Source: Deltaproteobacteria bacterium
Lineage (GTDB): Bacteria > Desulfobacterota > Syntrophobacteria > BM002
Direction: 5' to 3'
DNA length: 9,896 bases
Assembly: GCA_020350905.1 (NCBI GenBank)
Contig: CP070843.1
Location: 3,577,554-3,587,449, forward strand
Shown one piece after another: positions 1 through 6,642 of this stretch. The position numbers and the translations under genes are program-made. Position 1 is the first letter of the stretch. Each line of letters starts with the position of its first letter. The notes under the pieces are model-generated. The model saw only the letters and a list, made by a program, of their open reading frames with translations. It did not search any database and was not told the DNA's origin.

Positions 1-582
1 ACCGCCACCGGGCAGAGCTTGAACTCCCGCCTCCTTAAGGGCCTGCAAAACTTCAGAGACGCTTAAACATTCATTGTGAGCCAGATGGGCCACCTCTACG
101 GCTGTAAACGCCTTTATAACAGACTCAGGCCTCATTTTCTTGATCTCACGGACGAGGTCCACGTAGTAAGAAAAGGGGAGATCAGGATGGCAGCCCCCAA
201 CCACATGAATCTCCGTGATGGGCTCGTGCAACCGCTCCTTGACTTTTGTTGCAACCTGGTCCACGGTCAGGAGGAAGCCTCCCTCCTCGCCTTGCTGCCT
301 ACTGTAGGCGCAGAACCTGCAGCCATTTATGCAGACGTTGCTATAGTTAATATGCTGATTGTAGACCCAGTAGGTTCTCTGGCTGTGGAGTCGCTCGCGC
401 ACCACATTGGCCAAAAATCCGATGGCGAGAAGATCATTGGACTGAAACAGTCGCAACCCATCTTCCCGGGAGAGACGACGGTCGGCCATAACTTTGTCGT
501 GTATGTCAGCAAGCTCGCTTTTCTGCACCCATCGTTTTGCGATATCCGCGCTATGTTCAGAAATCATTGACAAGCTTTCCAT
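1..582 (-). CDS. mqnE: Aminodeoxyfutalosine synthase MqnE, N-terminal part (cut by window edge)
   Basis: Radical SAM enzyme of the futalosine route to menaquinone. In the known family it joins the carboxyvinyloxybenzoate product of MqnA to SAM-derived adenosyl radical to give 6-amino-6-deoxyfutalosine in the cytosol. I translated 194 residues by hand. The [4Fe-4S] motif CINGCRFC (CX3CX2C) has cysteines 84, 88 and 91. It is preceded by NQHINYSNV and followed by TEIHVVGGCHPDLP (about 123-136), KAFTAVEVAHLAH (about 157-169) and ALPGGG at the edge. The FTAVE stretch fits MqnE better than the related cyclase MqnC. The start is the ATG at 582-580, with GAGG six bases upstream; Met6 is a less likely alternative. 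The usual family length is about 360-380 residues, so roughly half is present. The gene lies 279 bp downstream of the TetR gene on the same strand, across repeat DNA, so co-transcription is doubtful. I saw no clear promoter of its own. Confidence 0.92.
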   Translation of the reverse strand, partial: MESLSMISEHSADIAKRWVQKSELADIHDKVMADRRLSREDGLRLFQSNDLLAIGFLANVVRERLHSQRTYWVYNQHINYSNVCINGCRFCAYSRQQGEEGGFLLTVDQVATKVKERLHEPITEIHVVGGCHPDLPFSYYVDLVREIKKMRPESVIKAFTAVEVAHLAHNECLSVSEVLQALKEAGVQALPGGG

Positions 583-600
583 TTGTTGCCTCGCAGAGCT

Positions 601-683
601 TTCACCACAAAGGACACAAAGAGCACAAAGGTTTTTAAACACAAAAGGCTATCTCCTTTGTGTACTTTGTGACCTTGGTGGTT
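601..683. repeat. Imperfect inverted repeat, CACAAAGG type
   Basis: The left arm (about 602-631) is built from three CACAAAG-like units. The right arm (about 655-683) is its reverse complement, with 22 of the inner 26 positions matching. The loop is 23 bases (632-654). The left arm matches the reverse complement of 1853-1883 at 29 of 31 positions, so this is a dispersed family. RNA from either strand could fold into a long hairpin just upstream of mqnE. Similar CTTTGTG/CCTTTGTGG repeats occur between genes in many environmental bacterial genomes; their role is unknown. Confidence 0.85.
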
Positions 684-712
684 AAATCCTGGTTATGTCG
701 TCTACGTTGGAG

Positions 713-745
713 AGTCTTGGCGGGCGGGGGTAAACCCCGCCCCTA
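713..745 (+). repeat. GC-rich hairpin repeat, copy 1
   Basis: A perfect 8 bp stem, GGGCGGGG (722-729) and CCCCGCCC (735-742), closes a GTAAA loop. The flanks CTTGGCGG on the left and CTAC on the right recur in the copy at 7456-7484 in reverse orientation, and in looser form at 7404-7431. The hairpin has no T-tract, so it is listed as a dispersed repeat and not as a terminator. Confidence 0.75.
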
Positions 746-861
746 CTATTTGCTTTTCTCTGTGATTTTTGCGTTCTTCGCAGTGAAGACCGCGGTAATG
801 CTCTTGACCTGCTTCTATTGGTTTATTTTGTTGGTGGGCAGTGCCCAGCCTACAGATGACT

Positions 862-1572
862 CTATGCCCTATGCTCCATGCTCTTCGCGACGGACTCACT
901 GGCAGGTGGCCCGCCAGCTGCCATTCCCAGCCGCACCATCTCAATGCAATCTTTTATCCTCGCCTCGATTGCCTTTTCGTCCGCCTGGTAGAGCCCCAAT
1001 CCTGAATCCATATAGGCCACGCAGTAAGCTTGAAGGAAGCGGTCCAGAACCGCGTCAAGGAAAAAAGCTGCCAACTCCGGATCAAGATCTTCCCTGAGTT
1101 GGCCATCAGCCACTCCCTCCTCTATGATTGGCCTCAGGTAGTCTATGGAGAACAAGCGGATGGTCTTGAGGAGGTCGGCTCTGAAAGGAAAATCTTCCTG
1201 GAAGAGCATTTTAAGGTAAATTTGATAGATCCTCGGGTACCGCCGGATAAAGTAAATTCCAGCCTGCAATGACTTGGCAAGACGGATGAAGAAGTCCTCT
1301 CCCTCGGTCCCTGCCTTCACTCGTTTGAGGCTCCTTTTCACCAGAGCCACAGCGTGTTCAAAAATGTGAAAATAGAGATTTTTCTTGCTACCGAAGTACT
1401 GAAATATGGAACCCTTAGCGATGCCAAGGCGCCCAACCATCCGGTTGATGCTGGCCTTCTCGTAGCCACAGCGTGAGAACTCGTCTATGGCCACATCCAG
1501 AATGCGCTCCTTTTTGTCGAAGGGCAGCTTGGTAAAGGTTGGCCGGACGTAAGCGCTCTCTTCCATGCTCAT
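862..1572 (-). CDS. TetR/AcrR-family transcriptional regulator
   Basis: Predicted cytoplasmic DNA-binding repressor of 236 residues, within the usual TetR size range. The N-terminal helix-turn-helix spans about residues 20-66: KKERILDVAIDEF, then a Gly-Tyr turn, then SINRMVGRLGIAKGSIFQYF and SKKNLY, the classic TetR_N pattern. The C-terminal two thirds is helical and would bind ligand and dimerise; the ligand cannot be read from sequence. The frame is open upstream to a TTG at 1644, but that codon lies inside the -35 box and the next ATG (1617-1615) overlaps the -10 box. The first start downstream of the expected transcription start is ATG 1572-1570, with GGAG nine bases upstream; ATG 1566-1564 is the alternative. 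The promoter overlaps a palindrome, which suggests autoregulation. Divergent to it is a glycosyltransferase gene; downstream on the same strand is mqnE. Either could be a target, but this is not shown. Confidence 0.9.
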   Translation of the reverse strand: MSMEESAYVRPTFTKLPFDKKERILDVAIDEFSRCGYEKASINRMVGRLGIAKGSIFQYFGSKKNLYFHIFEHAVALVKRSLKRVKAGTEGEDFFIRLAKSLQAGIYFIRRYPRIYQIYLKMLFQEDFPFRADLLKTIRLFSIDYLRPIIEEGVADGQLREDLDPELAAFFLDAVLDRFLQAYCVAYMDSGLGLYQADEKAIEARIKDCIEMVRLGMAAGGPPASESVAKSMEHRA

Positions 1573-1601
1573 TGGGAGTGTCTCCACTTGCGAACGATAA
1601 A

Positions 1602-1617
1602 ATGACCAGGTGGTCAT
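1602..1617. promoter_or_regulatory. Candidate TetR operator (perfect palindrome)
   Basis: The sequence ATGACCA-GG-TGGTCAT has perfect 7 bp arms around a 2 bp centre. It overlaps the last bases of the -10 box and covers the predicted transcription start of the TetR gene, where a bound dimer would block initiation. TetR-family operators are commonly palindromes of about 15-20 bp located next to the regulator gene. The palindrome and its position are seen directly; binding by this regulator is inferred. Confidence 0.6.
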
Positions 1618-1644
1618 AATAGGGAGCTCGAACGCGGCTGTCAA
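1616..1644 (-). promoter_or_regulatory. Sigma70-type promoter of the TetR gene
   Basis: Read on the minus strand there is a perfect -35 TTGACA (1644-1639), a 17-base spacer and a -10 TATTAT (1621-1616), which matches the consensus at 5 of 6 positions. Transcription should begin near 1609, leaving a leader of about 37 bases before ATG 1572. This placement rules out the longer TTG and ATG starts of the TetR frame. Confidence 0.75.
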
Positions 1645-1760
1645 GATTTTTCATGCACGCAGGAGCAATTTATGACGCGAATTGATTGTTGTGGAGTAGC
1701 CTTCCCCTTGGCCTGTTTCGCTCATAACATTCTTGGGGAAAGTCCTGGACTCTGGGCCGG

Positions 1761-1788
1761 TTGACATGGTCAGCAATCTATGTATAAG
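1761..1788 (+). promoter_or_regulatory. Sigma70-type promoter for the glycosyltransferase gene
   Basis: A perfect -35 TTGACA (1761-1766), a 16-base spacer and -10 TATAAG (1783-1788, 5 of 6). Transcription would start near 1795 and give a leader of about 130 bases before the ATG at 1926, including the inverted repeat at 1811-1883. The -35 region contains TGAC-ATG-GTCA (1762-1772), whose TGGTCA half matches the half-site of the palindrome at 1602-1617. Confidence 0.6.
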
Positions 1789-1810
1789 GTTGCCACGCCT
1801 TTCCCAGGGA

Positions 1811-1883
1811 AACCACGAGGACCACAAAAAGTATACTATTATTATACAAATCCCTTTGTGATCTTTGTGCCCTTTGTGGTGAA
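1811..1883. repeat. Second CACAAAGG-type inverted repeat, in the glycosyltransferase leader
   Basis: The right arm (1853-1883) is nearly identical, in reverse complement, to the left arm of the repeat at 601-631 (29 of 31 positions). The left arm (about 1812-1830, ACCACGAGGACCACAAAA) is a more degenerate partner. Between them sits a smaller perfect inverted repeat, GTATA (1831-1835) with TATAC (1843-1847). In RNA this would form a branched hairpin in the leader upstream of the ATG at 1926. Together with the element at 601-683 it brackets the TetR gene. Confidence 0.75.
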
Positions 1884-1925
1884 GAATGATAAACCCCAGT
1901 TGGACAACAACCGCTGGAATCGAGA

Positions 1926-3386
1926 ATGACTCAAGAAGAGAAAGCGCGCGAATCTCTCGCGACCATAGATACATTCTTCTCTCTCATTGATTCAGGAGAT
2001 CTCTTCACCAGGTGGGATCCCTTATTCCACAGAAAACTCCGAAGCGACGTGCTTGCCGCCCTGTCCTATGTGCTCTACTGGGGTCGCCCAATCCTGGAAG
2101 AGGCGAGAGGGGTAAGCTGGCCTTACGATGGTCTGCAGAAACGCTATCACATCCTGAGAGAACTGGCCGAGGGAGAGAAAAATAGCTCTCTGCAGCGACA
2201 GGCCCTATTCTTTCTCGCCTTGTTGCCTTTTCCCAGACAGTGGTCCAATTTGTTCAAGGTTGAAGCGCTGTATCGAGACGATGTGGAAATTAGATCGTTC
2301 TTGTCCGAAGAAAAACAGAAGGTCTCTGATAGACTGCAGGAAAAGGTGCAGAAAGAGTACAAGTTGCGACACTTCTGTCAGGTCCTGAAAGCTCCGGGGA
2401 AAGAAAGTGAAAAGGGGGTTCTCCGGATTTTCGCGCTCCCGTATCTCATGGCCAATCCCACATTGGTTCGCCAGCTCAACCGCCGATATGTACTCTATGT
2501 CGAACCCCCATGGGGGGTGGTTTTTCGCCACACCTGGTTGCGAAACCTATCCACAGCGGAAGACGCATGTGTTTTTGGGGTTGGCAGTGCCGACGACATC
2601 CTTTTTCTGAACAGTCAACCCCAGATGGCGCCCACCCCCTTGGCCCACGGAGACTATCTCTCAGAAAATGATGCGGTGACTCTTGATCAAAGGAAGGAAT
2701 ATGATCTCGTTTTTAACGGCACCTACGACGACATCCCTCGTAAAAGACATGAACTGATGTTAACACTCCTGCAACGTCAGCTCTTGATGGACAAGAAAGC
2801 TCTCTTTCTCGGAAGAGGCCACGAAAAGAACGTGAACTATTTCAAAAGTCTGGTTAGCCGGGCGGGACTGGAAGGTCGTGTAACCGTGATGGCAAACCTA
2901 TTGAGGCAAGATATTCCGAGCCAACTCGGTGGGTGTAAAATGGGCGTTCACCTATCACTCAATGAGAATGGTTGCCGAAGCTTGTATGAATATTTCCGGT
3001 CCGATCTACCCTGCGTCATCTCTTCATCCATGCCCGGGACCCATCTGGACATCTTTAATGAACAGACTGGTTTGGCGGTGACCGACAATGAGCTCCCTGA
3101 GGCCATCGCCTTCGTTTTAGATCATCGAAACCGATTTGCCCCTCGACGGTGGTTTTTGGAGAATTCAGGCAGCTCGAGGTCGAGCCAGAAACTCAATCGG
3201 TTTTTCAAACAACTCTTCGAGAAGCTGGGCTATGCATGGCAAGATGACATAGTACCTTTGCTCAGTGGTGGACCCAACCGCTATGCCAACCCTTCTGATT
3301 ACGAACGCTTTAGGGAAGAGTTCCTGTGGATTTTTGGTTGCCTGAAGAATGTTGGCAACATACCGTTCAAAATTGTACTGGACTGA
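1926..3386 (+). CDS. GT-B fold glycosyltransferase (GT4-like)
   Basis: Protein of 486 residues, predicted cytoplasmic, with no signal peptide or membrane segment visible. Residues 1-165 are helical and charged and match nothing I recognise. A Rossmann-like stretch follows, with RIFALPYLMANPTL (about 167-180) and YVLYVEPPWGVVF (about 188-200). The C-terminal half looks like a GT-B nucleotide-sugar domain: YDLVFNGTYDDIPRKR (about 259-274), KALFLGRG (about 291-298), GLEGRVTVMANL (about 314-325), then ENGCRSLYE, in which Glu347 and Glu355 form an EX7E motif as in retaining GT4 enzymes. LPCVISSSMPG (about 361-371) and TGLAV follow. It probably transfers a sugar to a surface glycan or similar acceptor; substrate and acceptor are unknown. 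ATG 1926 is the only normal start after the in-frame stop at 1890-1892. The ribosome site is weak (GGA about nine bases upstream). No glycan-cluster partner is adjacent. Confidence 0.75.
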   Translation: MTQEEKARESLATIDTFFSLIDSGDLFTRWDPLFHRKLRSDVLAALSYVLYWGRPILEEARGVSWPYDGLQKRYHILRELAEGEKNSSLQRQALFFLALLPFPRQWSNLFKVEALYRDDVEIRSFLSEEKQKVSDRLQEKVQKEYKLRHFCQVLKAPGKESEKGVLRIFALPYLMANPTLVRQLNRRYVLYVEPPWGVVFRHTWLRNLSTAEDACVFGVGSADDILFLNSQPQMAPTPLAHGDYLSENDAVTLDQRKEYDLVFNGTYDDIPRKRHELMLTLLQRQLLMDKKALFLGRGHEKNVNYFKSLVSRAGLEGRVTVMANLLRQDIPSQLGGCKMGVHLSLNENGCRSLYEYFRSDLPCVISSSMPGTHLDIFNEQTGLAVTDNELPEAIAFVLDHRNRFAPRRWFLENSGSSRSSQKLNRFFKQLFEKLGYAWQDDIVPLLSGGPNRYANPSDYERFREEFLWIFGCLKNVGNIPFKIVLD

Positions 3387-3421
3387 TTCAGCATTAATAA
3401 AAGCCCCGTTTAGAAGGGGGG

Positions 3422-3548
3422 TGAATGCAGTCCGCCAACCAGTTACCCCTCCCCTGGCGGGAGGGGATAAAGCCTGCCCGCCATCGCGAGCCTGCTCGCT
3501 TAGGCGGGGCGGGCGGGGGGAGGGGGAATTGATAAGTAACTGAATGCA
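3422..3548. repeat. Composite inverted-repeat element flanked by 8 bp direct repeats
   Basis: TGAATGCA occurs at 3422-3429 and again at 3541-3548, bracketing a structured GC-rich segment. Near the ends AGTTAC (3441-3446) mirrors GTAACT (3536-3541). Inside, a CCCTCCCC/GGGAGGGG hairpin (about 3447-3466) is followed by a second unit, GCCCGCC (about 3476-3482) paired with GGCGGGGC (3503-3510), which encloses the palindrome GCGAGC-CT-GCTCGC (3485-3498). The layout resembles one small repeat inserted inside another, like a MITE. It encodes no protein. The 8 bp repeats could be a target-site duplication, but the second copy overlaps the mirrored end by one base, so the exact boundary is uncertain. 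Confidence 0.55.
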
Positions 3549-3556
3549 CCTTTAAT
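3529..3556 (+). promoter_or_regulatory. Candidate promoter for the MBL-fold hydrolase gene
   Basis: -35 TTGATA (3529-3534) and -10 TTTAAT (3551-3556), each 5 of 6 to the sigma70 consensus, with a 16-base spacer. The -35 box lies in the right end of the composite repeat element and the -10 box just outside it. Transcription would start near 3563 and give a leader of about 70 bases that includes the hairpin at 3576-3596. Confidence 0.45.
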
Positions 3557-3575
3557 TTTTCACCCCCACCCTAGT

Positions 3576-3596
3576 CCTCCCCCGTCAAGGGGGAGG
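3576..3596 (+). repeat. GC-rich leader hairpin upstream of the MBL-fold gene
   Basis: A perfect 8 bp stem, CCTCCCCC (3576-3583) and GGGGGAGG (3589-3596), with a GTCAA loop. The flank CACCCCCACCC (3561-3571) is typical of widespread intergenic CCTCCCCC..GGGGGAGG repeats. No T-tract follows, so it is not called a terminator. It sits about 28 bases before the Shine-Dalgarno sequence and could affect mRNA stability; that is inference. Confidence 0.6.
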
Positions 3597-3635
3597 GACT
3601 CATGACTGTATCGGACAGCCTTTTGAGGAGGATTC

Positions 3636-4298
3636 ATGATGATCATTGAACAGATCACCGTGGGTGAGATGGAAGTATTCTGTTATGTAATCGCTTGTGA
3701 CGAGACCAGGGAGGCCGCAGCTATTGATCCTGCGGGCGACAAGGATGACATAGCGAAAATTATCTCGGTTCTTGAGGAAAAGGAGCTCCAGCTGTCTTAC
3801 ATTATTAACACCCATGGTCATGCGGATCACACCTTTGGCAATCAGCTCCTGGCCAGCCGCACTGGTGCCAAAACAGTGATGCATGAACTGGATGACGATT
3901 TGTTTACTACCGAGGAGGCTAAGGCTTGGGCCGCGGCATTCGGGCTTTCAGCTGCGCCACCGGTTGATATTCGGATCACTGACGGTTACAGGCTTCCCCT
4001 GGGCAAGCTGACCCTGGAGTTCATCCACACGCCAGGACATACTCCGGGAGCAGTATGTGTGCTGGTGGAAAACAATCTTATCACCGGTGACACTCTTTTT
4101 GTTGGGGCCGTCGGCCGCACCGATCTGCCGGGGGGGTCCATGGGAACACTGCTCAATTCCATAGAAGAAAAATTGCTCCCCCTTCCGCGAGAAACTGTGA
4201 TCTGGCCAGGACATGATTACGGTGATCAACCCACCTCAACCCTGGGGCGCGAGATGGAGACGAACCCCTATATTACTGATTTTATCCTGGATAAATAG
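3636..4298 (+). CDS. Metallo-beta-lactamase-fold hydrolase (glyoxalase II-like)
   Basis: Cytoplasmic 220-residue hydrolase with a complete binuclear metal site. The THGHADH motif gives His60, His62, Asp64 and His65; His135 lies in HTPGHTPG, Asp152 in TGDTLF and His193 in WPGHDYG. The length fits the short glyoxalase II-like hydrolases. GRTDLPGG (160-167) is shared with glyoxalase II-like and persulfide dioxygenase relatives, so the substrate could be a thioester such as S-lactoylglutathione or another thiol derivative; sequence alone does not decide. There is no signal peptide, which argues against a secreted beta-lactamase. A strong GAGGAGG at 3625-3631 precedes two adjacent ATGs: 3636 (spacing 4) and 3639 (spacing 7). 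The second may be the true start, with no effect on the fold. It is convergent with the TMTC-like gene, with 29 bp between stop codons. Confidence 0.9.
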   Translation: MMIIEQITVGEMEVFCYVIACDETREAAAIDPAGDKDDIAKIISVLEEKELQLSYIINTHGHADHTFGNQLLASRTGAKTVMHELDDDLFTTEEAKAWAAAFGLSAAPPVDIRITDGYRLPLGKLTLEFIHTPGHTPGAVCVLVENNLITGDTLFVGAVGRTDLPGGSMGTLLNSIEEKLLPLPRETVIWPGHDYGDQPTSTLGREMETNPYITDFILDK

Positions 4299-4327
4299 CG
4301 GTTGCCTTATTTCAAATACACTCTGAC

Positions 4328-6622
4328 TCAACTTTCATAAAAGGGCTTGCCTGCCTTATACAATTGCATCCTCCTTTCTATCTCCTTCGCGAGTTCTACG
4401 CGCCCCTCGGCCACTGACAGTTTTGAAGCTTTTTGCGCAGTCTGCAAGGCCTCATGGAATCGTCCTGCTTCTGCGTAGGCCGCAGCTAGAGTGTCCAAGA
4501 AAATAGCATTCTTATAACCGCTAAGTGTGCATGCCTTTTCTGCCAGCTGCACTGCTCTGGCTCCATCTCGAAAACTAGAGTTCTCATGCGTCGCCAAGAT
4601 CCAAGCCAAATTATTGAGCACCACCGTTGAATCAGGGCTAAAACTCAATGCCTTTTGATAATGCTCTATGGCCTTGTCGGTCCGCTGCTGACTGAGCCAA
4701 ACCAAGGCAAGTTGTATATGGGCGATGGTGTTGTTCGGTTCAATCCTCAGTGCCTCGTAATAATGTTCAATGGCCTCATCGAACTTCCCTTGATCCGCTA
4801 GCACAACTCCAAGATTGTTATGAGCCTCAAAATTGTCAGGTTTGATCTGTAGGGCTTGTGAGTAATGGTCGATCGCTTCTTTGAACCTTCCTTTACTAGC
4901 CAGCACATTTGCCAAGTTACTATGAGCCTCTGCATTTTCTGGTTTGATCCGCAGGGCCTCCGAGTAATGACTAATGGCCTGGTCAAACCTACCCTGGCTG
5001 GCCAAAGCATTTCCTAGGTTGTTGTGTGCCTGCGGATAGTCCGGTTTAAGTCGGACTGCTGTAAAGTATTGGTCAATGGCTCTATCAACGTACCCCTGTC
5101 TTGCCATAGCAAGACCCAGGTTATTGTGGGCCTCCGGGGAATCGGACTGGTACCGTAGAACAGCAGAGAAATGGGCAATGGCCTGCTCAACGTCTCCCCG
5201 GAGGAGCAGAGCAAGTCCAAGGTTGTTGTGGCTGTTCACAAAGTTGGGTTTGATGCGGAGGGCGGCGGAATAATGACCGATTGCTTCCCCTGTTTTACCC
5301 TGTTGGGCCAAGGTATTTCCCAGACTGTCGTGAGCGAGGTAGTTGTTGGTAGTGGTATTGAGTGCATGCTCAAAGAGGGTCACATTGTTTCTCCAATGTC
5401 GCAGTTGCATCCAGGTGCATACCATCAAGGCTGCAAGCAGCGAACCTGCTGCCATTCTGAGCACAACCCTTCCATAGCGCCAGCCACGAGTGAGCTCGGG
5501 AATACCCCAGGCAATCATGATAAACAGGCCGATAAGGGGCACATAAGTGTAGCGGTCGGCCATTGCCTGCAAACCTACCTGTACCAAGCCAATGACCGGC
5601 ACCAGGGTACCGAGGTACCACAGCCATCCCACAGCCAAATAGGGATGGCGTCGCCCTGCCCGCATGACCGCAACGGATATGCCGAGCAGGAGCAAGCCCG
5701 CTGCACCAGCCAGCCACATTGGCAAGCTGCTGCCCGGGTGGGGGTAGAAAACTGCCAGATGCTGAGGCCAGATCATCTTGTAGATGTAGCTGACATATGA
5801 AACCAGCCCGTTGGCGATGCGAATGCTCAGTGGAAAAACCTCAACAGATTTTAACGCTCCACTGCTCTGTTGCACAAGGAAGGTCACGGCACTCGAGACT
5901 GCCGCAAGGACAAAGAATGGAACTTTTTCCCAAAATAGCCGGAGAGGGAAAGATCTTTGTGGGCTGGAGCTCAACCCTTTTTGGGAACCGGAGCTGATTA
6001 AATCTTCAGGTTGCCTCAAGGCCAAGCGGTCCAGAGGCCAGTAGTCGAGCAGAAGGAGTACACAGGGCAGAGTCACCAGCATTGGTTTGGCCATAAGGCC
6101 GATGGTAAAGACAACAAGGGTAAACAGGTATCTCCCGAGCCTCGGATGCTCAACATAAAGAAGGTATGTCCACATGGTCAACATCCAGAAAAGTGTGCTC
6201 AGGACATCCTTGCGCTCCGCCACCCAGGCAACCGACTCGACATGGAGGGGATGGAGAGCAAAAAGGGCGGCAACAAGAGCGCTGCGGTAGAGGGCGGAGG
6301 TCATGCGGTTAAGCAGAAGAAAGAGCAACAATGTGTTGGCAAGGTGAAGCATCAGGTTGGTGAGATGATGGCCCCCGGGGTTTAGCCCAAAGAGCTGGCA
6401 GTCCAGCATGTGTGACAGCCAGGTTAGAGGGTGCCAATTGCTGGCATAGCCAGATGTGAAAGCCCAGATCACACTTTCTCGGGTGAATCCCTCTTGTACT
6501 TGAGAATTTTCGCTAACGTATACATCGTCATCATAGTTGAGAAAATCATGACTGCGCACCTGCCAGAATACCCCAAAGGTTGCTACGATCAGCAACAACC
6601 CTATGAGAGGTTTACCAGTCAT
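4328..6622 (-). CDS. TMTC-like polytopic membrane protein with C-terminal TPR array
   Basis: Protein of 764 residues. Residues 1-410 form about ten or more hydrophobic helices with family-typical motifs: FLNYDDDVYV (28-36) in the first outer loop, NWHPLTWLSHML (62-73), HPLHVESVAWVAERKDVLS (124-142), AKPMLVTLP (178-186), LLDYWPLDRL (191-200) and ADRYTYVPLIG (355-365). These resemble the GT-C-like membrane part of TMTC proteins, whose eukaryotic members are linked to O-mannosylation. The Asp cluster 31-33 is the likely catalytic or metal site. From about 427 to 664 there are seven 34-residue TPRs (A..NNLG..L...G....AI.HY..AL.IKP), with further TPR-like helices to about 738. In bacteria the role is unproven; a lipid-linked sugar transferase acting outside the membrane is plausible. 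ATG 6622 lies 20 bp after the stop of the decayed paralogue and has only a weak ribosome site, so translation may be coupled. Confidence 0.85.
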   Translation of the reverse strand: MTGKPLIGLLLIVATFGVFWQVRSHDFLNYDDDVYVSENSQVQEGFTRESVIWAFTSGYASNWHPLTWLSHMLDCQLFGLNPGGHHLTNLMLHLANTLLLFLLLNRMTSALYRSALVAALFALHPLHVESVAWVAERKDVLSTLFWMLTMWTYLLYVEHPRLGRYLFTLVVFTIGLMAKPMLVTLPCVLLLLDYWPLDRLALRQPEDLISSGSQKGLSSSPQRSFPLRLFWEKVPFFVLAAVSSAVTFLVQQSSGALKSVEVFPLSIRIANGLVSYVSYIYKMIWPQHLAVFYPHPGSSLPMWLAGAAGLLLLGISVAVMRAGRRHPYLAVGWLWYLGTLVPVIGLVQVGLQAMADRYTYVPLIGLFIMIAWGIPELTRGWRYGRVVLRMAAGSLLAALMVCTWMQLRHWRNNVTLFEHALNTTTNNYLAHDSLGNTLAQQGKTGEAIGHYSAALRIKPNFVNSHNNLGLALLLRGDVEQAIAHFSAVLRYQSDSPEAHNNLGLAMARQGYVDRAIDQYFTAVRLKPDYPQAHNNLGNALASQGRFDQAISHYSEALRIKPENAEAHSNLANVLASKGRFKEAIDHYSQALQIKPDNFEAHNNLGVVLADQGKFDEAIEHYYEALRIEPNNTIAHIQLALVWLSQQRTDKAIEHYQKALSFSPDSTVVLNNLAWILATHENSSFRDGARAVQLAEKACTLSGYKNAIFLDTLAAAYAEAGRFHEALQTAQKASKLSVAEGRVELAKEIERRMQLYKAGKPFYES

Positions 6623-6642
6623 GATCTTACTGGACTGCGGTT

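Larger units (their letters stand above)
583..861. other. Non-coding repeat-rich interval between mqnE and the TetR gene
   Basis: No credible coding sequence is visible on either strand. It holds a long imperfect inverted repeat (601-683), a GC-rich hairpin (722-742) and a stretch around 750-788 (CTCTGTGATTTTTGCGTTCTTCGCAGTGAAG) that resembles further degenerate copies of the same CTTTGTG/CTTTGCG repeat class. A small perfect palindrome, TGGGCA-G-TGCCCA, lies at 835-847 just past the TetR stop codon. It has no T-tract on either strand, so I do not call it an intrinsic terminator. Confidence 0.7.

Noticed and set aside
76..570. Plus-strand open frame of 164 codons at the window start
   Set aside because: It is antisense to the clear MqnE reading, which has the radical SAM cysteine motif and a ribosome site.
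835..847. TGGGCA-G-TGCCCA palindrome after the TetR stop as an intrinsic terminator
   Set aside because: There is no T-run following on the minus strand and the loop would be too tight without opening the stem.
1573..1644. Extended N-terminus of the TetR protein from TTG 1644
   Set aside because: The TTG lies within the -35 box and the next ATG overlaps the -10 box, so neither would be on the mRNA from that promoter; the TTG also lacks a ribosome site.
3440..3600. Clustered GC-rich palindromes considered as a CRISPR array or a terminator pair
   Set aside because: Units are of different sequence and spacing and have no T-tracts after the stems; a composite repeat element explains them better.
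3636..4298. MBL-fold protein as an antibiotic-degrading beta-lactamase
   Set aside because: It has no signal peptide, and its motifs (GRTDLPGG, WPGHDYG) and length fit the intracellular glyoxalase II-like hydrolases.
4630..5330. Regular about 102-base periodicity that could suggest a repeat array or CRISPR
   Set aside because: The period equals 34 codons and the translated units are TPRs; there are no short identical repeats with unique spacers.
5171..5800. Long plus-strand open frame (209 codons) opposite the TMTC-like gene, with further ones at 5797-6385
   Set aside because: They lie entirely antisense to a well-supported 764-residue protein, show no recognisable domain and have low-complexity composition expected from the shadow of a membrane/TPR gene.
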